Assembly (NCBI RefSeq): GCF_040718835.1
Contig: NZ_JBFEFG010000268.1
Location: forward strand, 248,001 to 312,000
From: Bremerella sp. JC817
Lineage (GTDB): Bacteria; Planctomycetota; Planctomycetia; Pirellulales; Pirellulaceae
Length of the DNA stretch: 64,000 nt
Reading direction: 5' to 3'
Made by a program: the position numbers and the translations under genes. Below, piece by piece: positions 1-8,433 of this stretch (the stretch's first letter is position 1; the number at the start of each line of letters is the position of its first letter). The notes under the pieces are model-generated. The model saw nothing but the letters and a program-made list of their open reading frames with translations, made no database searches and was not told the DNA's origin.

Positions 1-29
1 GGCGTCGGTGTTGGTTCGCTGGAAAACAT
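1..29 (-). CDS. 5' end of next gene in metal-transport operon (partial)
   Basis: An ATG at 29 on the minus strand opens a frame (MFSSEPTPT...) that runs off the left edge. It starts 3 nt after the stop of the upstream small gene, and an AAGG ribosome-site-like sequence precedes it. Because the operon begins with a metal-binding ABC substrate protein, the missing gene is probably the ABC ATPase or permease. Only nine codons are visible, so the identity is inference from position alone. Confidence 0.45.
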
Positions 30-32
30 GCC

Positions 33-530
33 TTATTGTTCGTTCGATGCCGATGGTTTTACTTCAAAGCCAACTGTCCCGACGACCAAACTATCGGTCG
101 GCGGCGCCCAGAGTGTTTCTGTCTGCAAAGGCTGCTGACCGTCGCCCTTAAAAAGCTGCACATGGACAGCGCGAGGAACGAGCGCCGCGGAATCGGAAGG
201 GCTCATCTCAATCAGAAACTCGTTGCGGCCGGTGGGGAGTTCTAAATCGATCTCTGCTTCGGTGACTTCGCCAGCGGGAATTGGCTGGTTGCCGACCAGC
301 AATTCCTCGCCCTGATAAGTCACTTTAAGCGAGGCAGCTTTCGCCAGTTCTTCGGCGAAAGGATCGACGCCGGCGTCGAAGGTTGCTGAAATGCGGAGGC
401 GATATTCTTGGTTAACGATCGTCTGCAATGGCTGTTCGCTGGGCGCCTGGTTTTCTGCAAGCGTCTGTTGATAGAGCCACGTCGATAAAAGCACGATGGC
501 GGCACTCAAGATGGCGATGACGATTCGCAT
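33..530 (-). CDS. membrane-anchored hypothetical protein in metal ABC operon
   Basis: This 165-residue protein has one N-terminal hydrophobic segment (about residues 3-22) and no lipobox cysteine, so it is probably a membrane-anchored periplasmic protein. The rest is acidic and rich in beta-forming residues, and I recognise no family. It begins 12 nt after the stop of the metal-binding protein gene and is followed 3 nt later by another start, so it sits inside the operon. A helper role in metal transport is possible from this position, but nothing in the sequence shows it. Confidence 0.75.
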   Translation of the reverse strand: MRIVIAILSAAIVLLSTWLYQQTLAENQAPSEQPLQTIVNQEYRLRISATFDAGVDPFAEELAKAASLKVTYQGEELLVGNQPIPAGEVTEAEIDLELPTGRNEFLIEMSPSDSAALVPRAVHVQLFKGDGQQPLQTETLWAPPTDSLVVGTVGFEVKPSASNEQ

Positions 531-542
531 GGAATGATCGGG

Positions 543-1451
543 TTACTTTAAAGCTTCCACAATGGTGATGACATTTTCTCGCATCATGCCGAGATACGTT
601 TCCCCGGCAGTTCCTGGGGCGCCCATCGAATCGGAGTAAAGTTCGCCTCCGATTCGCACGCCTGCCTCGCGGGCGATCTGCCGTACCATGGTTGGATTGA
701 CCGAGGTTTCCACGAAGATCGCTTTCACGCCATGCTCTCGAATCGATTCGATTGTATCGTGGCGTCGCTGCGGTGAGATGCCTGCTCCGACTTCATTGCC
801 GGTCGACCAACCGACAGGCGTGGCTGGCGTGAGACCATAAGCCTGGCAGAAATAATTGAACGCATCGTGGCTGGTGACCAGGACACGTTCTTCAACCGGG
901 ATTTTGCTGATCTCGCGAACGATCCAGTTGTTCAGCGCCCGTAGTTGATCGAGATACAACGCGGCCCGGCTACGATATTCATCGGCGTGTTCAGGATCGA
1001 GCTCGATGACTGCGTCGCGAATATTGCGGACATACGTCGCTGCGTTCGTGCAAGAGAACCATGCGTGTGGGTCATCCATCGCCTGATCGACGCCAGGGAC
1101 TTCCAGCGGATTACATCCTTCCACGCACGTTACCAACGGGCGGCCCGTCTGCTCGGCCAGCTTCCGCATCCAGTCGTTGCCTTCCAAATGCCAGCCATTT
1201 TCCAGGCACAGATCGGCTGTCGAGACCAACTGGGCGTCGCCAGGCTTCTTTTCGTAGAGATGGGGATCCTGCCCGGCTGCTAAGACCGAATGAACTTCCA
1301 TCCGATCGCCAACCACTTGTCGCGCGAAGTCGGCGATTTGGGTCGTCGAACAAACAATCACCGGCCGTCGCGCTGAATCTTCCGCGGCCCATCCTAGGGA
1401 TGGCATTAGCATAACAGCCAGAATTGCGAGGGCAGTTAGTCGAATCAGCAT
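543..1451 (-). CDS. metal ABC transporter substrate-binding protein (ZnuA/TroA family)
   Basis: This is the periplasmic solute-binding protein (302 aa) of a Zn/Mn-type ABC importer, cluster A-I. It has a signal peptide (residues about 1-22). The expected metal ligands are visible: H64 in DPHLYE, H129 in DDPHAW, H195 in SHDAF and D274 in YSDSM. A histidine at the third position is seen in ZnuA and TroA, whereas Mn-specific PsaA types have Glu there. The His-rich loop typical of many ZnuA proteins is missing, so the metal cannot be assigned. I chose the ATG at 1451 over the longer frame from 1505 because the signal peptide starts there. It is the first gene of a minus-strand operon that leaves the window. 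Confidence 0.9.
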   Translation of the reverse strand: MLIRLTALAILAVMLMPSLGWAAEDSARRPVIVCSTTQIADFARQVVGDRMEVHSVLAAGQDPHLYEKKPGDAQLVSTADLCLENGWHLEGNDWMRKLAEQTGRPLVTCVEGCNPLEVPGVDQAMDDPHAWFSCTNAATYVRNIRDAVIELDPEHADEYRSRAALYLDQLRALNNWIVREISKIPVEERVLVTSHDAFNYFCQAYGLTPATPVGWSTGNEVGAGISPQRRHDTIESIREHGVKAIFVETSVNPTMVRQIAREAGVRIGGELYSDSMGAPGTAGETYLGMMRENVITIVEALK

Positions 1452-1663
1452 GGATTTGCATCCCCAAATGGACGTTTTTGAGAACCCAAAACCATCATAG
1501 ATCAAAGATAATCCGAAAACAAGGTGAAATCATTCCCCCCTAAATCGATAGGTTGCAAAAAGTAAGGCATTGGAAACCGAAACAATGCGGCCTGTCGCGG
1601 GTTTTAAATTGCAGTAGTGCTGACATCACGCATTGTTCCCCCTCAATCAGCGAGAGAAGCGTC

Positions 1664-3196
1664 ATGAGAAGTTCCTTTGCCCTCGCCGCATTCGCGGCCC
1701 TCACCCTCGTGACCAGTGGTGCATCGTCAATTTGGGCTGCTGACAGCGACGACGGCAATTGGGCAAACTGGCGAGGCCCAAACTATGACGGCAGCTCCAT
1801 GGTGGCCAAGCCACCGGTCGAATGGAGCGAAGAAAAGAACATTGTCTGGAAAGTGGAAGTTCCTGGCAAAGGGAGCGCTTCTCCAGTGATCTGGGGGGAC
1901 AAACTCTTCCTGCTGACCGCCGTCCCTGTGGAAGGGGCCGAGGATGCCAAGCCGATGGAAGACGGTCCGATGGGGCCTCCGGCTGGCGATCGTGAACCAC
2001 TGCGCCCGTTGAATCCCCCTGACGCACCTCCGCGGCTCGGTCCCGGCGATCGCCCCGGAGCACCAGGCGGCCCGCAGCGTCCTGAAGGGGAAGCTCGTCC
2101 CCGTGGTCCTCGTGGCCCGGGCCAAGGCGGTCCTGGTCGTGGTGGCCCCGGCGGCGGACGCGGCGGTTTCGGCCGCGGTGAAGCCCCAACGACTCCCTTT
2201 GATTTCACCGTGATCTGTTTCGACAAGAAGACCGGCGAGAAACTGTGGTCGCAGGTCGCCATACAAGCGGTGCCTCACGAATCGGGTCACAATACCAACA
2301 CGTTCGCTTCCGGATCGGCGGTGACCAATGGCAAGCTGTTGATCGCGTTCTTCGGTTCGCGTGGAGTGTACTGCTATGACCTGGACGGCAACCTCAAGTG
2401 GAAAAAGGATCTTGGCAAGCAGCAAACACGTAATGCGTTCGGCGAAGGCAGCACGCCTGCCTTGTACGAAGACACCCTGATCGTTCCCTGGGATCACGAA
2501 GGGGACTCGTACGTGATGGCATTGAATGCCAACACCGGCGAAGAACTGTGGAAGGTGCCTCGCGACGAACCCACGACCTGGTCGACGCCAATCGTGACCG
2601 AATTCCAGGGAACCACCCAGGTCATCTTGAACGGCTCGCCGATGGTTCGTAGCTACGACGTGAAAACGGGCAGCCTCCTTTGGGAATGCAGCGGTCAGGC
2701 CGCCAATCCAATTGCCACCCCGATCATTTACGATGGCAAAGCAATCTGCATGACCGGCTACCGAGGCTACGCGGTTTACTCGATCAACCTCGATGCGAAG
2801 GGCGACGTTAGCAAGAGCGACGATGCGATTGCCTGGAGCCGTTCGGACGTTGGTCCCTACATTGCTTCCGCCACACTGCTGAACGATCGTCTTTACGTGA
2901 CCAAGTCGCGCGACGGCGTGATCTATTGCCTCGACGCCAAGACAGGCGAAACGATTTACGGTCCAGAGCGTTTGCCGGAAGCCTCGACCCTTTACTCGTC
3001 GCTGGTGGGTGCCGACGGCAAGGTCTACGTTTGCGATCGCGATGGCACGACTGTTGTCCTGGACGGCGGACCAGAGTTCAAAGTGCTGGCCACCAACCAG
3101 TTGGATGAAGGGATCGACGCGTCGCCAGCGTTGATCGGTTCGCAAATCTTCATCCGAGGCGATAAGCATTTGTACTGCATCGAGCAGGCAAAATAA
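1664..3196 (+). CDS. secreted PQQ-like beta-propeller protein
   Basis: The 510-residue protein begins with a signal peptide ending near WAA and then has the N-W-R-G-P start seen in many planctomycete PQQ-binding-like propellers. Repeated blades of the type GEKLW / GEELWKV / GSLLWEC are visible, as in BamB and quinoprotein dehydrogenases. A long Gly/Pro/Arg-rich stretch (about residues 75-145) interrupts the first blades and is probably a flexible loop. No catalytic residue set was recognised, so it may bind rather than oxidise. The start at 1664 is preceded by GAGAGAAG and is better than the upstream frame from 1553. A terminator hairpin follows at 3230-3261. Confidence 0.88.
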   Translation: MRSSFALAAFAALTLVTSGASSIWAADSDDGNWANWRGPNYDGSSMVAKPPVEWSEEKNIVWKVEVPGKGSASPVIWGDKLFLLTAVPVEGAEDAKPMEDGPMGPPAGDREPLRPLNPPDAPPRLGPGDRPGAPGGPQRPEGEARPRGPRGPGQGGPGRGGPGGGRGGFGRGEAPTTPFDFTVICFDKKTGEKLWSQVAIQAVPHESGHNTNTFASGSAVTNGKLLIAFFGSRGVYCYDLDGNLKWKKDLGKQQTRNAFGEGSTPALYEDTLIVPWDHEGDSYVMALNANTGEELWKVPRDEPTTWSTPIVTEFQGTTQVILNGSPMVRSYDVKTGSLLWECSGQAANPIATPIIYDGKAICMTGYRGYAVYSINLDAKGDVSKSDDAIAWSRSDVGPYIASATLLNDRLYVTKSRDGVIYCLDAKTGETIYGPERLPEASTLYSSLVGADGKVYVCDRDGTTVVLDGGPEFKVLATNQLDEGIDASPALIGSQIFIRGDKHLYCIEQAK

Positions 3197-3229
3197 CCGA
3201 CGCTGACCGTCAAATATGAAGCAACGATG

Positions 3230-3261
3230 AAGGGCCGCTCACAGGAGTGGCCCTTTTTCTT
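3230..3261 (+). terminator. Rho-independent terminator after the PQQ-like gene
   Basis: An AAGGGCC...GGCCCTT stem with a short loop is followed by a run of T, 34 nt after the stop codon. Confidence 0.75.
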
Positions 3262-3433
3262 TACATCTTCCCGAGTCGGTTTCACGCGTTCTTCATAGTG
3301 CCTTCATCGTCACTCGAAAGGAGGGAGGGAAAATAAGGAATCTCACCATGATGCCTCGCTGCGAGCAGGGTAGTTCGTGTCGCCAGTCGTCGACGCCGAT
3401 CCCTTCGTCAGCACCGATTCCTGAGAAACCCTC

Positions 3434-4147
3434 ATGCAGCCAGCGGCCGCTCAGCACCCGTCCAACCACCAACCGAATGTTTGGGTGGTTGTGCCTGCCT
3501 ATAACGAGGCGGAACGGATCGGCCGGACCATTCAAGGCCTCAGCGGTCACTTCCAAAACATCGTGGTCGTCGACGACGGTTCGAGTGATCGAACGTATGA
3601 ACGTCTCGAGACGTTGCCGGTCTGGGCCCTGCGTCACCCGATCAATCTAGGTCAAGGTGCAGCCCTGCAAACCGGAATTGATCTGGCGGTGCAGCAAGGT
3701 GCCGAGATCATTATTACCTTCGACGCCGACGGTCAGCACGATGTCCATGACCTCGAGCGGCTGATGGAACCGATCCTCGCAGGTCGGGCCGATATTGCCC
3801 TTGGGTCACGTTTTCTTGGCAAGGCAGCCGTTAACATGCCTGCCAGTCGTTGGGCGATTTTGAAAATGGGTGTGCTGTTCACCCGCGTCTGTTCGCAAAT
3901 CAAAGTGACCGACACGCACAATGGTCTGCGAGCGCTGTCTCGCCAGGCAGCCACACAGATTCGCATCACCCAGAACCGGATGGCTCACGCTTCCGAGATC
4001 TTGGATCAGATCCAATACCACGGCCTTCGATTTGAAGAAGTCCCGGTCACGATTCATTACAACGACGCCGTTCTGGAAAAAGGACAGCGTAACTCGGCAG
4101 CAGTGAAGGTCGCCGCGCAATTTCTGCTGGGGAGGATGGTTCGATGA
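3434..4147 (+). CDS. family 2 glycosyltransferase (polyprenyl-phosphate sugar transferase type)
   Basis: This 237-residue GT-A enzyme resembles dolichyl/undecaprenyl-phosphate mannosyl- or glucosyltransferases. The nucleotide-sugar motifs VVPAYNEA, VVVDDGSSD and the metal-binding FDADGQH are in the right order. It lacks the C-terminal membrane helices of some DPM-type enzymes, so it probably acts at the inner face of the membrane. The next gene (DUF2304) overlaps its stop by four bases (ATGA) and the membrane TPR protein follows. This suggests the enzyme loads a lipid carrier that the third protein uses as donor. The substrate sugar is unknown. Confidence 0.9.
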   Translation: MQPAAAQHPSNHQPNVWVVVPAYNEAERIGRTIQGLSGHFQNIVVVDDGSSDRTYERLETLPVWALRHPINLGQGAALQTGIDLAVQQGAEIIITFDADGQHDVHDLERLMEPILAGRADIALGSRFLGKAAVNMPASRWAILKMGVLFTRVCSQIKVTDTHNGLRALSRQAATQIRITQNRMAHASEILDQIQYHGLRFEEVPVTIHYNDAVLEKGQRNSAAVKVAAQFLLGRMVR

Positions 4148-4512
4148 TCTTGTTCCAATGGGGCGCTTTGCTGGTCATCGCGGCCATCTTATTGCTTGAA
4201 ATCGTCCAGGCATGGCGTCAGCGACGCTTGACCTGGGCAACGTTGACGCGGCTTGCGATCTGGTCCGCAGCGGCCGTTGGTATCAGCTTCCCAGAGATGG
4301 TCACGAGATTCGCGAACTCGATCGGCGTCGGTCGTGGTGCCGATGCATTGATCTATTTGGTCACGCTTGCCTTCATCGCAACGACGTTCTACTTCTATTC
4401 GCGGTACCTCCGACTGCAGCGGCAGCTTACCGATCTGGCTCGCTACTTGACGATCCAAGAAGCGAAACGCCCTGGCTCGACCCCGTCGGGAAATGTGAAT
4501 CCGGAAAGCTAG
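4144..4512 (+). CDS. DUF2304 small membrane protein
   Basis: A 122-residue protein with three hydrophobic segments (about residues 5-20, 36-50 and 66-86) and a short charged C-terminus, matching the size and layout of DUF2304. Members are often next to GT2 enzymes, as here. Its start overlaps the GT2 stop as ATGA, and the next gene starts 3 nt after its stop, so the three are translated from one message. It may anchor or flip the lipid-linked sugar, which is an inference from context. Confidence 0.85.
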   Translation: MILFQWGALLVIAAILLLEIVQAWRQRRLTWATLTRLAIWSAAAVGISFPEMVTRFANSIGVGRGADALIYLVTLAFIATTFYFYSRYLRLQRQLTDLARYLTIQEAKRPGSTPSGNVNPES

Positions 4513-4515
4513 TTC

Positions 4516-6753
4516 GTGGCGAAGAATAAACAGGGTCTTCCGCAGGCATCCCATACGTCACGCTCCGCGGGTGGATCGGATTGGGTAGAAACACTTCTGC
4601 AGCGCCCCACGATCTTGCGGTCAATCCTGATCGTCGCGGTTGTTGTTGCCTACCTGACCTCGTTCTCAGGTGGGTTCGTTTTCGACGATCACCCCCACAT
4701 TGTTGAGAACCAATCGCTTGGCGATGTGCCCGCGGCGCTGCGTTCGATGACGGCGATTTCGACCCGGCCAGTTACTCGACTGACGTTGGCGCTCAACGTC
4801 GCGACATTCGGCAAGCATCCACTGCCGTTCCATATCGTGAACTTGGCCATTCACCTGGTCTCGGTCGTTGTGCTATTCGGACTGGTTCGTCGAAGCGTTT
4901 TGCTGCTGAACGAACATAGCCCGACGGGCCTCGACCCGAACCTGGTAGGCTTCATCGCAGCAATTCTTTGGGGACTGCATCCCCTAGGGACGATGGCCGT
5001 GACGTACATCATTCAGCGGCATGAATCGTTGATGGCGATGTTCTACTTGCTGGTGCTTTACTGCCTGGTTCGTGGTCGCATGGCCGGCCGAAGCTGGCCC
5101 TGGTATCTGGCAGGCATCTTTTCGTGCTGGCTGGGAATGGGGGCGAAAGAAGTGATGGTGACCGCTCCGGTTGCGGCGGTGCTGTTTGATCGAATCATTC
5201 TGTCTGATAGGTGGCGGAATCTGTTCCGGAACCGCGGTTGGGTCTACGCGGTGATGATGAGCCCGGCCGTGCTGCTGCTGGTGAAGGTGATTCCGATTCT
5301 GCTGAAAGATTCTTCCGGCCAGGCAGGCGTCTTGGGAACATACGAGACCGCGTCGCCGTGGCTTTATTTGTGGACGCAATCAGGCGTCATTTTGCATTAC
5401 TTGCGGTTAGCGGTCTGGCCTGACTATTTGACCTTTGACTACGACTGGCCGGTGGCGAGTAGCATTTGGGAATACCTTCCATCAACGCTGGCAGTGGTGA
5501 CACTACTAGGTGGTTCGCTGTGGTATTTGTGGCGTGGTAACCCACTCGGACTTGTCGCATTCTTGTTCTTCTTGATTCTGGCGCCGACATCGAGCGTCGT
5601 GCCGATCATCGATGTTGCCTTCGAGCATCGAATGTACCTCCCACTCGCTTGCCTGAGCACGCTGGCTGCGGTTGGAATGTGCTACGCCATTGCTTGGTGG
5701 AAAGCTTCGGAGTCCATCGCGCGCCAGCATAGCTTGGTGCTTCTACTGACGGTCGGTCTTTCCCTGGGGCTCGGTCTGCGAACCCTCCAGCGGAATCTCG
5801 ACTACCGAGATGAGATCGCCTTGTGGACTTCTGTCGTCGAATCGCGGCCGATGAATCTGCGAGCGAACCACAATCTGGTGAACTATCTTCGCGCCGAAGG
5901 ACGGTCGGCCGAGGCGGAAGCACTTCTGAAGCAGTCGATCGCTTGGTGCCAACAGCATGGCTACGAAACCTTCCCGCTCGAGGCCGACCTTGCCGAGTTG
6001 TATGTCTACGAAGGAGCTGCGGACCTGGCCTTGCGGCAGTTTCAAGTCGCAATCGACTCCGCGACCACACAGTCAGAAAAGCTCAGTCCCTATCGGCAAC
6101 AAGTCCGCGATCGTCAGCAAGCCGAGCTGCATACCAGCTATGGAGCCCTGCTCGACATGGTGGGACGGCCTGCGGACGCCGCCGTTCAATTCGATCTGGC
6201 GATCCAGCTTCGCCCCGACGTGTCACACTGGTATGCCTTGGCCGGTGATGCCCACCGTAAATCAGGCAATGTCGACTTGGCTTTCCAGCGATGGAGGCAC
6301 GCGGTCGAGGCCGACAAGTCGATGTTTCAGGTTGCTCGGGATTACGGAATGCTACTGGCCGCGGCAGGCCGATACGATGAAGCGGTTCCTTATTTGGAAT
6401 CGAGTGTCCGCAAGGACCATGACGACGTGGCGGCTGCGTACCAACTGATCCGAATCCAGGCCGCCGCACCCAGCGATGAACTTCGTCAGCCAGAAGTCGC
6501 CCTGACATCAAGCTTGAATCTTCAGAAGCAGTTCCCGCAGCATCAACGGGAACTTCGCGAAGTCGAAGCGATGGCGTTGAGTCAGCTGGGCCGCTTTGAC
6601 GAGGCCAATTCAATCCTGCAGTCGCTAATCCTGGAGGCCTCGAACAACGATTCCGCCACGCGGGAAAGACTCCAGCAGCAGCTTGCCGTCGTGCAGAAGC
6701 AGCAACCCATTCGTCTGACACGAAAAAGCCCGGTCACGACGGCGAGTCGATAA
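4516..6753 (+). CDS. TMTC-like membrane glycosyltransferase with TPR tail
   Basis: The 745-residue protein has many transmembrane helices in residues about 30-410 and TPR repeats in about 450-725. Near the first helix is FVFDDHPHIVEN, the acidic luminal motif expected for GT-C enzymes that use polyprenyl-phosphate sugars, also seen in TMTC and PMT O-mannosyltransferases. The TPR part would face the periplasm and bind protein acceptors. It starts with GTG three bases after the DUF2304 stop and is the last gene of the cassette. O-glycosylation of exported proteins is the likely role; donor and targets are not evident. Confidence 0.82.
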   Translation: MAKNKQGLPQASHTSRSAGGSDWVETLLQRPTILRSILIVAVVVAYLTSFSGGFVFDDHPHIVENQSLGDVPAALRSMTAISTRPVTRLTLALNVATFGKHPLPFHIVNLAIHLVSVVVLFGLVRRSVLLLNEHSPTGLDPNLVGFIAAILWGLHPLGTMAVTYIIQRHESLMAMFYLLVLYCLVRGRMAGRSWPWYLAGIFSCWLGMGAKEVMVTAPVAAVLFDRIILSDRWRNLFRNRGWVYAVMMSPAVLLLVKVIPILLKDSSGQAGVLGTYETASPWLYLWTQSGVILHYLRLAVWPDYLTFDYDWPVASSIWEYLPSTLAVVTLLGGSLWYLWRGNPLGLVAFLFFLILAPTSSVVPIIDVAFEHRMYLPLACLSTLAAVGMCYAIAWWKASESIARQHSLVLLLTVGLSLGLGLRTLQRNLDYRDEIALWTSVVESRPMNLRANHNLVNYLRAEGRSAEAEALLKQSIAWCQQHGYETFPLEADLAELYVYEGAADLALRQFQVAIDSATTQSEKLSPYRQQVRDRQQAELHTSYGALLDMVGRPADAAVQFDLAIQLRPDVSHWYALAGDAHRKSGNVDLAFQRWRHAVEADKSMFQVARDYGMLLAAAGRYDEAVPYLESSVRKDHDDVAAAYQLIRIQAAAPSDELRQPEVALTSSLNLQKQFPQHQRELREVEAMALSQLGRFDEANSILQSLILEASNNDSATRERLQQQLAVVQKQQPIRLTRKSPVTTASR

Positions 6754-6801
6754 CCGGGCTGATTGTGTCACGATCGATGGTCTTACTAACTTCAGCAGAG
6801 C

Positions 6802-7884
6802 CTAGGTCAAACGCTTTAGCTTACTGACGCGGCCCGTGGCGACCCATTCCGCGACGAAGATATCGCCTTCAGGGCCGAAGCAGGCATCGTGCGGGTGGAC
6901 GAACTTGCCTTCCAGCCAGTTATCCGGCTGGTTACGAATTTTGCCGTCTGCCTTGATGCGATCGACGTCGGCACCAAGCTGTGCGAGAACGTTGTAGTCT
7001 TTGTCGATGATCGAAAGTCGCGCCTGAAGTTCCGGCACGATCATCCAGTCGTTCCACGTATCGAGATTGGCAGGCAGACCGAAACCGCTGACGGTCTTTT
7101 CATAGCTGCCATCGGCCGCAAACACCTGAAGGGTATGGTGAGCGCGATCGCAGACCACCGTCTTTGGATTCTCCGCATCGCGTTTGTCGATCCAGATGCC
7201 GTGGGGCGTGGCGAAGGTTCCTTTGCCGTCGCCAGGACCGCCGAACTTCGACTTCCAGTTGCCATCTTTGTCGTAGTGATGGACAAAGAACGAGCCGTAT
7301 CCGTCGGCCAGGTAGAAGTCGCCGTTGTCGAGAAAGGCGAAGTTCGTCGGCATGAAGCGATCGCGTCCCCATACCTTCTTCGGATCTTTCGCTTCCCCTT
7401 CGGCATAGATGCCCGATTCCATCGGGGCGTACTTCTGCCAGACCGTTTCGCCGGCGAGCGTCAGTTTGGCGAACGACTTCACCTGCTGGTAAGCACACAC
7501 GTAGAGGAACTCTTCGTTCCCCTCTTTGCGAACTTCAATGCCGTGACCGCCCCCTTGGAATTGTTCGCCGAATGCCCGAATGAACTTTCCCTGATTGTCG
7601 AAGACGAAGATCGAAGGATGATCTTTCAGGTTCTCGCGACCTTCGTGGATCACGTACAGGTTCTGTTGGCTGTCGACTGCCACATTATGGGTGGTTTGCC
7701 AATGGTGCTTATCGGGTAGTTGGGGCCAGTTGTGTTGAATTTCGAACTCGTATCCATCGGGTCCGATGACCATCTTCGAGCCTGATTTATCCGAGGCTCG
7801 AACGGCTGGGGCCGAGAACATTCCGGTTGCTGCGGTCAGGGCAAGAGAGGTTCCTGCCAAGATCGCTTCGCGGCGGTTAGGCAT
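6802..7884 (-). CDS. secreted NHL-type six-bladed propeller protein
   Basis: A 360-residue protein with a twin-arginine-like leader (NRREAIL followed by a hydrophobic stretch and APAVRAS). The mature part has repeated blades such as GKFIRAFG, GNWKSKFGGPGDGKGTF and TPHGIWID, typical of NHL/peptidylglycine-lyase-like propellers of planctomycetes. The start at 7884 is preferred because the leader begins there; the frame extends to 8001 without adding homology-like sequence. No enzyme motif is evident. It is divergent from the small membrane protein at 8098 and convergent with the TMTC-like gene. Confidence 0.85.
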   Translation of the reverse strand: MPNRREAILAGTSLALTAATGMFSAPAVRASDKSGSKMVIGPDGYEFEIQHNWPQLPDKHHWQTTHNVAVDSQQNLYVIHEGRENLKDHPSIFVFDNQGKFIRAFGEQFQGGGHGIEVRKEGNEEFLYVCAYQQVKSFAKLTLAGETVWQKYAPMESGIYAEGEAKDPKKVWGRDRFMPTNFAFLDNGDFYLADGYGSFFVHHYDKDGNWKSKFGGPGDGKGTFATPHGIWIDKRDAENPKTVVCDRAHHTLQVFAADGSYEKTVSGFGLPANLDTWNDWMIVPELQARLSIIDKDYNVLAQLGADVDRIKADGKIRNQPDNWLEGKFVHPHDACFGPEGDIFVAEWVATGRVSKLKRLT

Positions 7885-8097
7885 GACGTAGACTTCATTA
7901 GAGGGGGAAGAGAACCGTCGGCAGGGTAGCCAGGACGCGGCCCTTTTTGGGCAGGAAGTGACGATATTGCTTGTTCTACGCCCAATTTGCTCCTCGGGCA
8001 ACTACTTTCTCCCAAACAGTTACGTGCACAATGATTGCACTGCACTACCTTCCCAATTATCCTAAACTCCTCAATCGGGAATCCAGGAAACCTCGTC

Positions 8098-8286
8098 ATG
8101 CAAGATTTGTTGCTCCTTCTACTTTCGATGATCGCCTTTGCCGGCGGATTTCCCGGGGCATGGTGGGTAGCTGACAAGCAGCGACCTGACAACGCCATCG
8201 GTATCTTCTTTGGCACACTCGGCCTATTGCTGGTGGGTGGCGCTGGCCTGTTCGGTGTGGTCATTCTGGCCGCTAAACAGTTCTAA
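8098..8286 (+). CDS. small two-helix membrane protein
   Basis: A 62-residue protein with two hydrophobic segments (about residues 3-20 and 34-57) separated by a short polar loop (ADKQRPDN). An AGGAAA ribosome site lies 6 nt before the ATG at 8098. I do not recognise the family. Confidence 0.6.
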   Translation: MQDLLLLLLSMIAFAGGFPGAWWVADKQRPDNAIGIFFGTLGLLLVGGAGLFGVVILAAKQF

Positions 8287-8433
8287 TTTCTATCGACGAA
8301 GCGCAGTAGCTCTTCCTGCTGCGCCCGATTCTTGCTTGAAGTGCAGCTTCGAGACTGCTAGGCTGGATATTCCTGCCCGATCTGCCAATTGCTGAATTGG
8401 CGCTACTATCTCGAACTCAACCTTCGGCCAACC

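Noticed and set aside
1727..3169. 480-codon minus-strand frame over the PQQ-like gene.
   Set aside because: Shadow frame produced by codon bias; the plus strand has the signal peptide and propeller repeats.
6727..6760. AGCCCGGT / ACCGGGCT inverted repeat at the end of the TMTC-like gene.
   Set aside because: The loop is long (18 nt) and no T-run follows.
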